Counted from the first letter of the stretch, positions 26,190-35,741 are shown. The stretch: 64,000 nt of DNA from JAEZDP01 sp044508265 (GCA_044508265.1 JBIQIB010000002.1:1-64000); one strand, 5' to 3'. Numbers and translations: made by a program. The notes: generated from the sequence alone by a model not told the origin.

Positions 26190-27208
26190 CCACGCCCTCA
26201 CGCGTCGTGGTGCGTGCGCCGAACTGGCTGGGCGACGTGGTGATGGCGGCGCCGTCGGTGCGGGCGATACGGCGCGCGTGGCCGGAGGCCGTCGTGGACG
26301 TTGCGCTGCCGGCCGCCTTCGCACCGCTGGTGCCGATGATCGACCCGGCGCTCGGCGCCGTGCCGCTGGCAGGGAAGGGCGTGCGCGGTCTGGCCGCCCA
26401 GCGCGCCGACGCCGCCGAACTGCGCGCCGGCGGCTACGATCTCGCGCTGCTGCTCACCAACTCGTTCGGTTCGGCCTGGGTGATGCGCCAGGCAGGCATT
26501 CCCGAACGCTGGGGCTACCGCCGCGACGCCCGGGGATTCCTGCTGACGCGCGCAGTGCGGCCGGGGTCGGCACGCCGGACGTCGCGCCACCATGCCGACT
26601 ACTACGCGGCACTCGTCGATGCCGTGGGGCTGCCTCGGCCTCCGCTCGAGGTGCGTCTGCACGTCCCCGCGCAGGCGTTGGACGAGGCTGACACGTTGCT
26701 GCGGGATGCCGGCTGGGACGGCGAGGCGCCGCTGCTCGCCTGTGCTCCTGGCGCGGCGTACGGCACCGCGAAGCAGTGGCCGCCCGCGCTCGTCGCGCGC
26801 GTCGCCTCCCGATGGACCGACGAGCGGAAGGGCGTCGTCGTGCTGGTGGGCGCCGTCTCCGATCGGCCGGCCGCGCAGGAAGTGATACGCGCGATGCCGA
26901 GGCCGGCGGGCGCCCGCGCCATCGACATGACGGGCGGCACGTCGCTCGCGCACCTGGCGGCTCTGCTCGCCCGAGCCTCGCGCGTGCTCGCGAACGACTC
27001 CGGCGCGATGCACCTGGCCGCGGCCGTGGGCACGCCTGTCGTCACCGTCTTCGGCCCGACGGACGAACACGCCACTTCGCCGCTCGGCCCGCACACCATT
27101 CTCACGGCCGACGTCTGGTGCCGGCCGTGCATGCTTCGCGAGTGCCCCATCGATCATCGCTGCATGACGCGGGTCACGCCGGAGCGCGTCATGGACGCAC
27201 TCGGGTAG
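26186..27208 (+). CDS. waaF: ADP-heptose:LPS heptosyltransferase
   Basis: A 340-residue GT9 glycosyltransferase that adds heptose to the LPS inner core. It starts at GTG 26186, overlapping the lpxL stop as GTGA. The N-terminal APNWLGDVVMAAPSVRAIRR, central LACAPGAAYGTAKQWP and C-terminal VLANDSGAMHLAAAVGTPVVTVFGPTDEHATSPLGP are standard for WaaF/heptosyltransferase II, and CMLRECPIDHRCM near the end is also typical. The TAG stop lies inside the left arm of a 26-base inverted repeat. Confidence 0.93.
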   Translation: MTTPSRVVVRAPNWLGDVVMAAPSVRAIRRAWPEAVVDVALPAAFAPLVPMIDPALGAVPLAGKGVRGLAAQRADAAELRAGGYDLALLLTNSFGSAWVMRQAGIPERWGYRRDARGFLLTRAVRPGSARRTSRHHADYYAALVDAVGLPRPPLEVRLHVPAQALDEADTLLRDAGWDGEAPLLACAPGAAYGTAKQWPPALVARVASRWTDERKGVVVLVGAVSDRPAAQEVIRAMPRPAGARAIDMTGGTSLAHLAALLARASRVLANDSGAMHLAAAVGTPVVTVFGPTDEHATSPLGPHTILTADVWCRPCMLRECPIDHRCMTRVTPERVMDALG

Positions 27209-27390
27209 GGACGGCTCTCCGAGCCGTCCGCGGCGGATCAGCTTGTCAGCGGGTCAGCGGCTCGGCGGGTCAGCTTGCCGGTCCGTCGGCGCAGCGCGCG
27301 GCGGTCTGCGATTAGCGGACGACCCGGGCGCGCCGAGCGGTTCGCGGTCAGCGGTTCACAGCGTGGACGGCTCGGAGAGCCGTCCCTACC
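27204..27390. repeat. Inverted pair of 26-base palindromic repeats around a 9-base-unit array
   Basis: Positions 27204-27229 and 27365-27390 are perfect 26-base inverted copies. Each arm carries its own hairpin (GGACGGCT-CTCCG-AGCCGTCC, 8-base stem). Between them is a degenerate GTCAGCGGGTCAGC-type array like those near 12822 and 53983. The left arm includes the waaF stop codon and the right arm ends at the HNH gene stop, so the element exactly fills the gap between two convergent genes. It could act as a two-way terminator or be a mobile REP-type unit. Confidence 0.75.
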
Positions 27391-27923
27391 TACGTCTGAT
27401 CCAGTTCGACGTTCCAGTAGAGATAATCGCGCCAGCTTTCGGGCGTGTGGCGGAGGCCTATCGTGAGCCGCACGGCCGGCGCCTTCGACGGTCGCTTCGG
27501 CGGCCGCACGAGCGTCATGCCGGCCTGATCAGGCGTGCGTCCGCCCTTGCGCCTGTTGCACGGCACGCAGGCGGCGACGATGTTCTCCCAGGTCTTGCGT
27601 CCGCCCTGGGCGACCGGGATGACGTGATCGAACGTGAGGTCCTGCGGATGATGGCGCGTGCCGCAGTACTGGCAGGTGTTCTTGTCGCGTGCGTAGATGT
27701 TCGCGCGGGAGAAGGGCACGTCGTCGAACGCCCGTCTTATCCGGATGCGACGCAGGAGGCGTATGACCGACGGCAGCTTGAAGCTGACGGTCACCGACCG
27801 TACCTCCCGGTCGTATACGGAGACGACCTCGACCTTCCCCTGGCACCACAGCGTGATGGCCTTCTGCCAGTGGACGACCTTGAGCGGTTCCCACGTCGCG
27901 TTCAGCAGGAGTGTGTGATCCAT
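27390..27923 (-). CDS. HNH endonuclease-family protein
   Basis: A 177-residue protein with a complete HNH fold in its middle: NTCQYCG, then LTFDHVIPVAQGGRKTWENIVAAC, then CNRRKGGRTP. The two CxxC pairs (CQYC and CVPC) bind structural zinc, DH supplies the catalytic His, and ENIVAAC/CNRRK complete the motif. The N-terminus (HTLLLNATWEPLKVVHWQKA) is a conserved lead found in stand-alone HNH proteins of many phyla. No phage or intein context is visible, so this is likely a housekeeping or repair-type member of unknown role. Confidence 0.87.
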   Translation of the reverse strand: MDHTLLLNATWEPLKVVHWQKAITLWCQGKVEVVSVYDREVRSVTVSFKLPSVIRLLRRIRIRRAFDDVPFSRANIYARDKNTCQYCGTRHHPQDLTFDHVIPVAQGGRKTWENIVAACVPCNRRKGGRTPDQAGMTLVRPPKRPSKAPAVRLTIGLRHTPESWRDYLYWNVELDQT

Positions 27924-28060
27924 GGGGGATCAGCTCTCGCGCCGGATCCAGGCGGACGTTTCGTGCGATCCTGTGCGCTGATGCTGACGAGTGTTGCCGA
28001 GGCGGCCCTGCCGTGTCAAGCGTCACCTCGGTGTAACGTGCTCTTAACGAACGAGTTATC

Positions 28061-28537
28061 TTGACGCGTCCGACACTGGCCCTCGTCGTCGCCGCCTGCG
28101 TGGGCTGGGGCGCCGGCTGTGCGGCCCGCTCCCAGGCACCCACCGCCCGCGTGGCACCGCCCACGCTGGTGGCCGCCGCGGTCATCGACGAAGCCAGGCT
28201 GCTGCAGGGAACGGCTTACAGCGCCGGCGGCGTATCGCCGACGGGGTTCGACTGCAGCGGCTTCGTCCAGTATCTGTATCGGCGGCAGGGCGTGAGCCTG
28301 CCGCGAACCGCGGCAGCGCAGTTCCGTTCGGGCCGCCGCATTCGCGCGGACCGCATCCGCCCGGGAGACCTCGTGTTCTTTCGTACCTCAGGCCGGCGCA
28401 TCTCGCACGTCGGGGTCGCGCTCGGCGACGGCGCCTTCATCCACGCACCCAACGTGGGCAGCCACGTGCGCATCGACAGGCTCGAGGCCACCTACTGGGC
28501 GCGGCGTTTCGCGGGCGCCAGGCGGGTGACGCCATGA
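28061..28537 (+). CDS. NlpC/P60 lipoprotein, peptidoglycan endopeptidase
   Basis: A 158-residue lipoprotein starting at TTG 28061 with the lipobox WGAGC near residue 20. The NlpC/P60 domain covers about 43-150: GTAYSAGGVSPTGFDCSGFV with the nucleophile Cys65, the His116 of ISHVGVALG and the third polar residue His128 of FIHAPNVGS. These enzymes cut D-Glu-meso-DAP links in peptidoglycan. The start is somewhat unsure since no ribosome site is clear. The next gene overlaps its stop by ATGA. Confidence 0.88.
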   Translation: MTRPTLALVVAACVGWGAGCAARSQAPTARVAPPTLVAAAVIDEARLLQGTAYSAGGVSPTGFDCSGFVQYLYRRQGVSLPRTAAAQFRSGRRIRADRIRPGDLVFFRTSGRRISHVGVALGDGAFIHAPNVGSHVRIDRLEATYWARRFAGARRVTP

Positions 28538-29520
28538 GCGCGAGCATCAGGCGCCTCGCGCCGTCCGCCGTCACCGGTGGCGGGCGCCTCACGATCGAGG
28601 GCGACGGCTTCGACGTCGGACCGGGACGGCTGCCGGCCGTGACGGTAGGAGGCGGCGCCGCGCGGCTGTCGTGGGCGTCGAGCCGCACGCTGGCCGTGCG
28701 CGTTCCCGACGACACGCCGGGCGGATTGCAGCCCGTGACCGTCGACGGCGTGGCCGGCGCCACGGCGTTCGTGCAGGTGGGAGAGCCCGTCGCGACGGGA
28801 CTGCACCAGGTGGACAGCCCGGTCTTCGACAGCGAGGGCCGCCTCTACGCGACGCTGAGCGGCGGACGCGGGCAGGAGACGCCCGTCTCCGTGTTCCGCA
28901 TCGAACGGGACGGCACACGCGAGGCCTTCGTCACCGGCATCTCCAATGCCACGAGCCTCGCGCTCGACGGGGAAGGCGTCCTGCACGTCTCGAGCCGCTT
29001 CGAGGGCAGCGTCTACGCCGTCGATCCGGAAGGGCAGTACACGGAGGTGGCCGAAGACCTGGGCGTAGCGTGCGGCCTCGCCTTCGGGCCGGACGGCGCG
29101 CTCTACGTGGGCGATCGCTCCGGCACGATCCACAGGGTGCCCGAGGGCTCGCGCCGGCCCGAGACCTTCGCGACCCTGCCGGCCAGCATCGCGGCCTTCC
29201 ATCTCGCGTTCTCGCCCGATGGCGTGCTCTACGTGACGGCCCCGACGCTCGCCTCCTCCGACGCCATCTACCGCATCACGCCGGACGGCACGGTCACGCG
29301 GTGGGTAGAAGGCTTCGGCAGGCCGCAGGGGCTGGCGTTCTCGCCCGACGGCGTGCTCCACGTCGTGGACGCGCTCGCCGGCGCGAGTGCGCTGTACCGC
29401 GTGCACGCCGACGGCGGCCGTGAGCTCATGGTCTCCGGACACGCGCTGATCGGCGTGGCGTTCGACCCGCTGGGCGGCTACGTTCTGTGCTCGTCCGACG
29501 CCATCTACCGGTTCGCGTAA
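28534..29520 (+). CDS. IPT/TIG plus NHL/SMP-30-like beta-propeller protein
   Basis: A 328-residue protein. Residues about 1-85 form an immunoglobulin-like IPT/TIG domain (IRRLAPSAVTGGGRLTIEGDGF, WASSRTLAVRVPDDTPGG). Residues about 90-328 form a six-bladed propeller of the gluconolactonase/NHL type with repeated FGPDGALYVGD, FSPDGVLYVT and FSPDGVLHVVD. No signal peptide is seen. The catalytic metal ligands of SMP-30 lactonases are not all apparent, so a binding role is as likely. ATG 28534 overlaps the NlpC stop, so the two genes are coupled. Confidence 0.75.
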   Translation: MSASIRRLAPSAVTGGGRLTIEGDGFDVGPGRLPAVTVGGGAARLSWASSRTLAVRVPDDTPGGLQPVTVDGVAGATAFVQVGEPVATGLHQVDSPVFDSEGRLYATLSGGRGQETPVSVFRIERDGTREAFVTGISNATSLALDGEGVLHVSSRFEGSVYAVDPEGQYTEVAEDLGVACGLAFGPDGALYVGDRSGTIHRVPEGSRRPETFATLPASIAAFHLAFSPDGVLYVTAPTLASSDAIYRITPDGTVTRWVEGFGRPQGLAFSPDGVLHVVDALAGASALYRVHADGGRELMVSGHALIGVAFDPLGGYVLCSSDAIYRFA

Positions 29521-29530
29521 GCGGACGCCG

Positions 29531-30514
29531 TCATTCCGCCTTGGCGCGCGTGATGCGCCGCACGTTGCCCTCGTAGGTGATCGGCGCGTCGCCCGCCGGC
29601 GCGAAGCGCGGCCGGCCGTAGACGGGGTACGCCTCCGTCCGCAGGTGCGACGACATGTGATGGCCGACGCGCGTCTCGCGCTCGTGCCGCAGCGCGGCGA
29701 CGTCGACGGGCGCCACGACGATGCGCTCGCCCGGCCCGGGCGAGGCTTCTGCCAGCAGGCGGCCGTCGAAGTCCACCACCTGGCTGCCGCCCGGCCACGA
29801 GTACGGCGGATAGTGACGGAGGCTGGCGCCCTGGTTCGCCGCGACGACGCACGCGATGTTCTCGATCGCCCGAGCGCGGTTGATGATCGTCCACCAGTTC
29901 ATCGGCTCGGTGGCGCCCCACGGGTCCATGTAGGCCGACACGCGGATCAGCACTTCGGCCCCGTTGGCGGTGAGCTGCCGGAGTACCTCAGGGAACAGCC
30001 AGTCGTAGCAGATCGCGCAGCCCAGGCGGCCGATCTCCGTCTCGACGACGGGGAAGAGCGGCTCGTCGTAGCCGGGGAGGTCGTGCGGGCTGGCGTGCAC
30101 CTCGAACGGGATCCACGTGTTGACCTTCCTGTAGCGCGACAGGAGGCCGTCGGGGCCGATGAGGCACGTGGTGTTGAACACGACGCCCGGCCATCGTGCG
30201 TCGCGCTCGATCATGGAGCCGCTCTGGATATAGATGCCGTGGCGGCGCGCCCGCTCGTGCAGGCGCTCGGTGTGCTCGTTGGGGATCTCGACGGCCAGAT
30301 GCTCGAGCAGCGCGTCCACCGTCGGGTAGACCGGCGCCGCGTGCGCGAACTCCGGGAACACCACCAGCCGCACGGGCAGGAAAGGGCCGCTGCCCACGAC
30401 CGCTGCGTCGATCATCTCGATCATGCGGTCGGTGTTGGCGCGCATCCCGTCGCGATTCGTCGGGCACGGAAGCTCCGTCTGACACGCCGCGGCGGCGTAG
30501 CGCAGGAGGCTCAC
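29531..30514 (-). CDS. Carbon-nitrogen hydrolase (nitrilase superfamily)
   Basis: A 327-residue cytoplasmic hydrolase. The Glu-Lys-Cys triad is visible: PEFA (about residue 53), RYRKVN (about 129) and GCAICYDWLFPE (Cys about 168). It cleaves nitriles or amides; this subtype resembles formamidase/aliphatic amidase-like enzymes, but the substrate is unknown. GTG 30514 overlaps the stop of the upstream giant TPR-propeller gene as GTGA, so it is the last gene of that operon. Confidence 0.88.
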   Translation of the reverse strand: MSLLRYAAAACQTELPCPTNRDGMRANTDRMIEMIDAAVVGSGPFLPVRLVVFPEFAHAAPVYPTVDALLEHLAVEIPNEHTERLHERARRHGIYIQSGSMIERDARWPGVVFNTTCLIGPDGLLSRYRKVNTWIPFEVHASPHDLPGYDEPLFPVVETEIGRLGCAICYDWLFPEVLRQLTANGAEVLIRVSAYMDPWGATEPMNWWTIINRARAIENIACVVAANQGASLRHYPPYSWPGGSQVVDFDGRLLAEASPGPGERIVVAPVDVAALRHERETRVGHHMSSHLRTEAYPVYGRPRFAPAGDAPITYEGNVRRITRAKAE

Positions 30515-33500
30515 GGCGCAACTCCGCCCAGGCGCGGCACCTGCCGCCCGACGACGCGCGTGTTGTAGCGCGTCACCCAGTCGGGATCCGCAGCGTCGTA
30601 CGCCGCCTCGTCATGCGTGGTGGCATCGGTGCGCCGGGTCGACGGCGCCGGCGCGCTCGGGTAGCCCGGCATGCCGTGCCACGGCAGCGGCCAGGCCTGA
30701 TCGGGGCTTGCGGAGTTGATGTCCATTTCCTTGCTGAAGCCGTCCGCATGGAGCAGGTACGTTCGCGTCCAGCCCTCACGCAGCGGGGGGAGACCACGGG
30801 CGTCGAATCGCAACGCGACGTCGTCGCCGGGACGCGCGACGACAAAGCGGTCGTCCACTGCCTCGAGCAGCATCCGGACGTCGCCTTCGCGCGTGTAGCG
30901 GCCCGGCATCTGCTTCCAGGGCGACGCGGACGACACGCGCGCGTAATCGAACGTCAGCGGCTCGCCGTCGGAGGCGATGGCGGAGAAGCCGCGCCACCGC
31001 AGCGTCGCGTCGGCGGCCGCGAGCCGCGTCATCACGGGCCGCAGCACCGTGTCGCGCGACGCGACGGCCGCGGCGTCCCAGTAGATGCGCATCGAGGTGC
31101 GGATGCGCACGCTGCGGTCGGCAGACAGGAACCTGTCGGTGAGATCGACGACCACCGTCTGCGGACGCCCGACAGGGACGCCGACTTCCTCGACGACGGT
31201 CTGCCAGGTGCCGGCCGCATCGCGCACGGCCAGCGACGGCGGCTGCAGCGCGTGGCCGGCCTGCGCCGCCGCGACGTTGTCGCTCGAGAACGCGTAATCG
31301 GTCCACCCGGTCAGCAGCAGGAGCGTGCCGCGCGCGGGCGCATCGCCGAGATCGAGCACGAGGTCGTGCGGCTCGGCGTAGCCGCGGATGGGCAGCAATG
31401 GCAGGTCGTCCACGTACGCGCGGTCCACGGCCTGCAGCGCGTCGCGCACGTCGCGGCCGTGCCCGTCACGCGCACCGGCGACGGGCAGCACGCCCCGGGC
31501 GGCAATCAGCTCGAACTCGGGGAACGGCGGCGCGAAGAGCCCTTCACGCGGATGTACCTCGACGTCGGCTGGATGGTCCACGGCGATGAGGGACGCGCCG
31601 TCGAGGAACAGCGTCTCCTCGAGCTCGTTGGTGACCCGCAGCTCCAGGTAGCCGTCGCGCGGCTGCAGCTGGTCGCCGCGGATTCGGACGTACTCCTCCG
31701 GGTCGGGCGTGTTGAACACACCGGGCGCCAGCTGATACCCCATCTCGCCGCCGCCGAGGAAGTCGGTGACGAACTCGAACCGCTCGCCATTCCACGTGAA
31801 GAGATACGGGCACGACGAGGGCTTCCGATCGAGCTCGACCACGTCGACGCGCGCGATGGCCGCGCCTCCCGCGGCGGATGGGTCCGCGCCGGCTTCAGCG
31901 GCCTGCACTTCGGCCTGGACGATGCCGGCAGGCCACAGGACGCGCACGACATCGACCTGCTGGCGGGGGCCCAGACCGAAGACGAGATCCGCCGGCGTCG
32001 CCGCGGGCGACGACGCGGCCGTCTCGATCATCTGCCAGAGGCTGCCGGCGCGCATCTCGACCTTCGCGCCGACGCCTGAGCGATTGCTTACCTGTCCGCG
32101 CAGGCTGACGACGACGGTGTCGTGGACGGCGCCGGTCGGCCGCCACAGCTGCGGCTGGCCGGCGTTCAGCGTGGCGAGGTCGAGCCGGCCGTCGCCCTGG
32201 GCGTCCAGCGCCACGAGGGCCGAGAGACCCGCCTGTGCCGCGTCCGCGTCGTCCCCAACACCGGCGGCGGCCGTGCCAGTCGGCAGCGCCTGCCATCCGT
32301 CGCCTGCGTTACGCGCGATGGCGATGCCCGCGGGTCCGGCTGTCACGACGTCGAGCAGGCCGTCCGCGTCGGCGTCGAGCAGCAGCATGGCCGTCGCGTC
32401 AGGTGCGAGGGCGTCGACGGTGCGAACCGCGAAGCGTCCGGCGGAGCTGTTGGTAGCCACTGCCGATCCGCCACCGGCCGCGCTCACCACCACGTCGGGA
32501 TAGCCGTCCTTGTCCACGTCACCGACGGCGAGCGCGCTGGCCGCGGGCAGCGCTTCGAGCCCCGCCGCCGCGGTGGCCTCCACGAACGTGCCGTCGCGCA
32601 TGTTGCGCCACAGGTGCACCGTGCCGCTGCTGGTGCGTACGAGCAGGTCGATATCGCGCCGCAGGTCCACGTCCGTCGCGATCACCTGCCGGACGCTCGC
32701 CGGCGCCTGCGTCGGGAAGATCGTCGCGGCGAGCTCGGTGTAGGTGCCGTCGCCGTTGTTGCGCCAGGCCTCGAGCGGCGCCGGCTTGCCGTCTCTCGTG
32801 TCGCCGCCCGCAACGATGTCGAGGTCGCCGTCGTGATCGAGATCCACGAGGGCGACGGCATGGACGTCGAGCGCGCTGGCGAGCCCCGCGGCCGTTGTCA
32901 TGTCGGCATGGCCATCGTCGGTCTGCCGGAGCAGCCGGAGCCCCTGACGTCCGTGTGCGACGAGGTCGGCGCGGCCGTCGTTGTCCATGTCGGCAATCGC
33001 GACGCCCCGGGCGTCGAGACCTTCGACGGCGACGTCGCGCACGAGGGCCGACCCGTCTTCCTGGCCAAACTGTGGCCCATGGAGCAGTCGCACCCGGCTG
33101 GCTTCGACGACCACGAGATCCGTGCGGCCGTCGCCGTTGACGTCAGCGGCGTTGATCCCGGCCGCCGCGGACGGCGCGCGGCTGATCGTGTCTGAGGAGA
33201 CAAGCTCGAACCGCAGCGCCGGGATGTCCCTGGAAACGAGGCCGGCTTCGGCGCCCGTCGAGAGGATCGCCTCGGCGTAACGACCCTGCTCCATGTAGAC
33301 ATTCGAGTAGGTCGTGCCGTAGCCAGACTCTCGCAGCGCCTGGAAGCGCTTCATCATCCCGGCACCCTGCGCCCGGTCGCCCGCGCGCGTGTGGGCCACG
33401 GCGAGGTTGTAGAGCGCAGACACGTTGTATGGCTCACGCTCGACGGCCGTGGCAAACGCCTCCACCGCGTCCGCGTACGCCCGCTGCTGCAACAGCAGCT

Positions 33501-33954
33501 GTCCGAGGTTCACCAGCGCGCCGACGTCGGCCGGGTCGTCCTCGAGGACACGGCGGAACGCCGCTATCGCGTCCTCCTCGCGGTTCTCGGCGCGTGCGAC
33601 GAGGCCGAGCACGAAGTCGGCATGGGGCGGACTGTCGGGCTGTCGTGCTGCTGTCTCCGCCTCGCGGCGTGCCGCCTCGAGATCGGGCGCGTAGAAGTGC
33701 GCGATCGCGAGGTTGACGCGCGCAGGCGCCAGCGTGTCGTCGATCTCGAGCGCCCTGCGGAACTGCTCGGCGGCGCGCCCGTAGTCGTACTGCTCGAGGT
33801 ACGCGACGCCGACGTTGTTGGCGCGCCACGCCCGCTCGCGCCGCGACTCGTCACCCGCCGGTCCCTGCGCGCCCACGACGGCAAGGCCGGCGCCGGCCAG
33901 GATTGCGACCGACGCGGTCGTCAGCCATGAACGGAGTCGAAGCGGCACAGACAT
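30511..33954 (-). CDS. Secreted TPR / FG-GAP propeller / ASPIC-UnbV protein
   Basis: A 1147-residue exported protein. ATG 33954 opens a signal peptide (LRSWLTTASVAILAGAGLAVVGAQG); longer in-frame starts give a basic nonsense extension. Residues about 40-235 are TPR repeats (NNVGVAYLEQYDYGRAAEQF, LVNLGQLLLQQRAYADAVEAF). From about 250 to 610 come VCBS/FG-GAP units with calcium-loop motifs (DVNGDGRTDLVVV, DMDNDGRADLVAHG, DLDHDGDLDIVAGG). An ASPIC/UnbV domain follows (about 612-690), then SCPYLFTWNGERFEFVTDFL and a long beta-rich C-terminal region. Such proteins are extracellular or outer-surface binding scaffolds. It starts 14 bases after the CRTAC1-like gene stop and probably acts with it. Confidence 0.87.
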   Translation of the reverse strand: MSVPLRLRSWLTTASVAILAGAGLAVVGAQGPAGDESRRERAWRANNVGVAYLEQYDYGRAAEQFRRALEIDDTLAPARVNLAIAHFYAPDLEAARREAETAARQPDSPPHADFVLGLVARAENREEDAIAAFRRVLEDDPADVGALVNLGQLLLQQRAYADAVEAFATAVEREPYNVSALYNLAVAHTRAGDRAQGAGMMKRFQALRESGYGTTYSNVYMEQGRYAEAILSTGAEAGLVSRDIPALRFELVSSDTISRAPSAAAGINAADVNGDGRTDLVVVEASRVRLLHGPQFGQEDGSALVRDVAVEGLDARGVAIADMDNDGRADLVAHGRQGLRLLRQTDDGHADMTTAAGLASALDVHAVALVDLDHDGDLDIVAGGDTRDGKPAPLEAWRNNGDGTYTELAATIFPTQAPASVRQVIATDVDLRRDIDLLVRTSSGTVHLWRNMRDGTFVEATAAAGLEALPAASALAVGDVDKDGYPDVVVSAAGGGSAVATNSSAGRFAVRTVDALAPDATAMLLLDADADGLLDVVTAGPAGIAIARNAGDGWQALPTGTAAAGVGDDADAAQAGLSALVALDAQGDGRLDLATLNAGQPQLWRPTGAVHDTVVVSLRGQVSNRSGVGAKVEMRAGSLWQMIETAASSPAATPADLVFGLGPRQQVDVVRVLWPAGIVQAEVQAAEAGADPSAAGGAAIARVDVVELDRKPSSCPYLFTWNGERFEFVTDFLGGGEMGYQLAPGVFNTPDPEEYVRIRGDQLQPRDGYLELRVTNELEETLFLDGASLIAVDHPADVEVHPREGLFAPPFPEFELIAARGVLPVAGARDGHGRDVRDALQAVDRAYVDDLPLLPIRGYAEPHDLVLDLGDAPARGTLLLLTGWTDYAFSSDNVAAAQAGHALQPPSLAVRDAAGTWQTVVEEVGVPVGRPQTVVVDLTDRFLSADRSVRIRTSMRIYWDAAAVASRDTVLRPVMTRLAAADATLRWRGFSAIASDGEPLTFDYARVSSASPWKQMPGRYTREGDVRMLLEAVDDRFVVARPGDDVALRFDARGLPPLREGWTRTYLLHADGFSKEMDINSASPDQAWPLPWHGMPGYPSAPAPSTRRTDATTHDEAAYDAADPDWVTRYNTRVVGRQVPRLGGVAP

Positions 33955-33968
33955 GGCAGTTCTCTCAC

Positions 33969-35663
33969 TCAACGCGCAAACGGCATCGTCTTGACGACGC
34001 CACGGCCTTCCTCGATGACGATGGTCTGGCCCGCGGTCTGGGCGCCGATCCGTTCGACGGCGCCGGACGGCCATCGCACCTCCAGCGCACGCACGCCGGA
34101 GGCGCGGCCGAGGCCGAACGTCAGGGGCAGCTCGCTCTGCGAGAGGTAGCTGGATCCGGTCTTCACCATGCCCATGCGCTGCGTGCCGTCCTGCAGCGTC
34201 GCCACGACCGTCGTCCCGATGCCGGCGCGGTTGGATGTCGTGCCGACGAGGCGGACGCGCAGCGCGGCGTTGCGCGACCCGCCGTCGTTGCGCAGCAGGC
34301 GTGCGGGCCCGCCGTTGGCCGTGATGACGAGGTCCTGATCGCCGTCGTTGTCGAAGTCGAGGTGCACGGCGCCGCGTCCGACGACGGGCCGCGCGAGGGC
34401 GGGCACGGAGGGCGCGATGTCTTCGAAGCGTGTGCCGCCGCGCGAGAGGAACAGGTGCGCCGGCTGGGCGTGCGTGAGTTTCGGCTGCACCCGCTGGATG
34501 TCGTCGGCGACATGGCCGTTGGCCGTGAAGATGTCGAGCCGGCCGTCGTTGTCGGCGTCCACGAAGAACGCCGCGAACGTCAGGGTCAGGAGCGCGTCGC
34601 GGCCGAGGCTCGACCCGGGCGCCTCATCGATGAAGAGGCCGTCGCCTTCGTTCCTGTAGAGGGCGAGCATCTCGTGCGAGAAGTTGCCGATGAGCAGCCC
34701 CGGCCGTCCGGTGCCGGCCCAGTCGGCCGCGTCGGTGCCCATGCCCGCGCGTGCGGTGCCCACCTCGCTGAAGGCCACGCCGGCCGGCACGCCCTCGTCG
34801 GTGAAGGTGCCGCGGCCGGAGTTGCGGTACAACCGGTTGGGCTGCGTGTCGTTGGCCACGAAGAGGTCGATCCAGCCGTCCTGGTCGGCGTCGATGAGGG
34901 CGATGCCGAGCGCCTTGCTCTCCGGATCGTGCAGGCCGGCGCGTTCGGTCACGTCCTCGAACGTGCCGTTGCCGTTGTTGCGGTACAGCCTGGGTGACAC
35001 GCCCTTGTACGCCTCGGGCGTGCAGTACGACTTGGTCTTGCCGTCGAGCGAGCAGCGCAGGTCGCCTTCGAGCGACCACTGCACGTAGTTGATGACGAAC
35101 AGGTCCACGAAGCCGTCGTTGTCGTAGTCGACCCATGCGGCGCCGGTGGAGAAGTCGCTGCGGCCCACGCCCGCTTTCGCCGTGACGTCCTCGAAGCTGC
35201 CGCCTCCGGTATTGCGGAACAGCCGGTTGCCTTCGAGGGCCGTGACGAACAGGTCGATCTGCCCGTCGTTGTCGAAGTCGGCGGCGGCCCCGCCCATCCC
35301 GTACATCGACACCGCGAGGCCGGCCTCCTTCGTCACGTCGGTGAAGGTGCCGTTGCCGTTGTTCTTGTAGAAGGCGGGGAGCGCGCCGCTGTCGGGACGG
35401 CCCGGCCAGTGCCGCCCGTTCACGAAATAGAGGTCCTGATAGCCGTCGGTGTTGTAGTCGAACGCGACGACGCCCGACCCCATCGTCTCCGGCAGGTACT
35501 TCTGGCCGAAGGCGCCGTTCTCGTGAGTGAAGCCGATGCCGGCCTGCTTCGTGACGTCGGTGAAGGTGAGGGACGGCGAGGTCTGCGCGGAGGGCCGGCT
35601 CATGCCTACGGCCAGGCTGGCCACGAGCGCGGCCACCGCCGTGCACTGTCGTGCTCCATTCAT
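33969..35663 (-). CDS. CRTAC1-family FG-GAP/ASPIC-UnbV secreted protein
   Basis: A 564-residue exported propeller protein. ATG 35663 is chosen since it starts a signal peptide (CTAVAALVASLAVGMSRPSAQ). The body is a chain of VCBS/FG-GAP calcium loops (DYNTDGYQDLYFVNG, DFDNDGQIDLFVT, DYDNDGFVDLFVINY, DADQDGWIDLFVAND, DFDNDGDQDLVITANGG) ending in an ASPIC/UnbV domain (ALRVRLVGTTSNRAGIGTTV). A CSLDGKTKSYCTPEAYKG insert with two cysteines is typical of this family. These proteins are abundant in Acidobacteriota; the ligand is not known. Confidence 0.9.
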   Translation of the reverse strand: MNGARQCTAVAALVASLAVGMSRPSAQTSPSLTFTDVTKQAGIGFTHENGAFGQKYLPETMGSGVVAFDYNTDGYQDLYFVNGRHWPGRPDSGALPAFYKNNGNGTFTDVTKEAGLAVSMYGMGGAAADFDNDGQIDLFVTALEGNRLFRNTGGGSFEDVTAKAGVGRSDFSTGAAWVDYDNDGFVDLFVINYVQWSLEGDLRCSLDGKTKSYCTPEAYKGVSPRLYRNNGNGTFEDVTERAGLHDPESKALGIALIDADQDGWIDLFVANDTQPNRLYRNSGRGTFTDEGVPAGVAFSEVGTARAGMGTDAADWAGTGRPGLLIGNFSHEMLALYRNEGDGLFIDEAPGSSLGRDALLTLTFAAFFVDADNDGRLDIFTANGHVADDIQRVQPKLTHAQPAHLFLSRGGTRFEDIAPSVPALARPVVGRGAVHLDFDNDGDQDLVITANGGPARLLRNDGGSRNAALRVRLVGTTSNRAGIGTTVVATLQDGTQRMGMVKTGSSYLSQSELPLTFGLGRASGVRALEVRWPSGAVERIGAQTAGQTIVIEEGRGVVKTMPFAR

Positions 35664-35741
35664 TCCGACTAGGGTATGCCCCCGGACACAGGAGCTGCCT
35701 AGTAAAAAGGGACTAGCAGGTGCGATTAAACGCACGGCAGC

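Noticed and set aside
35687..35741. CTAGT/ACTAG hairpin between the GDPD-like and CRTAC1 genes as a terminator
   Set aside because: The stem is only five bases, and the genes could be co-transcribed; not enough support.
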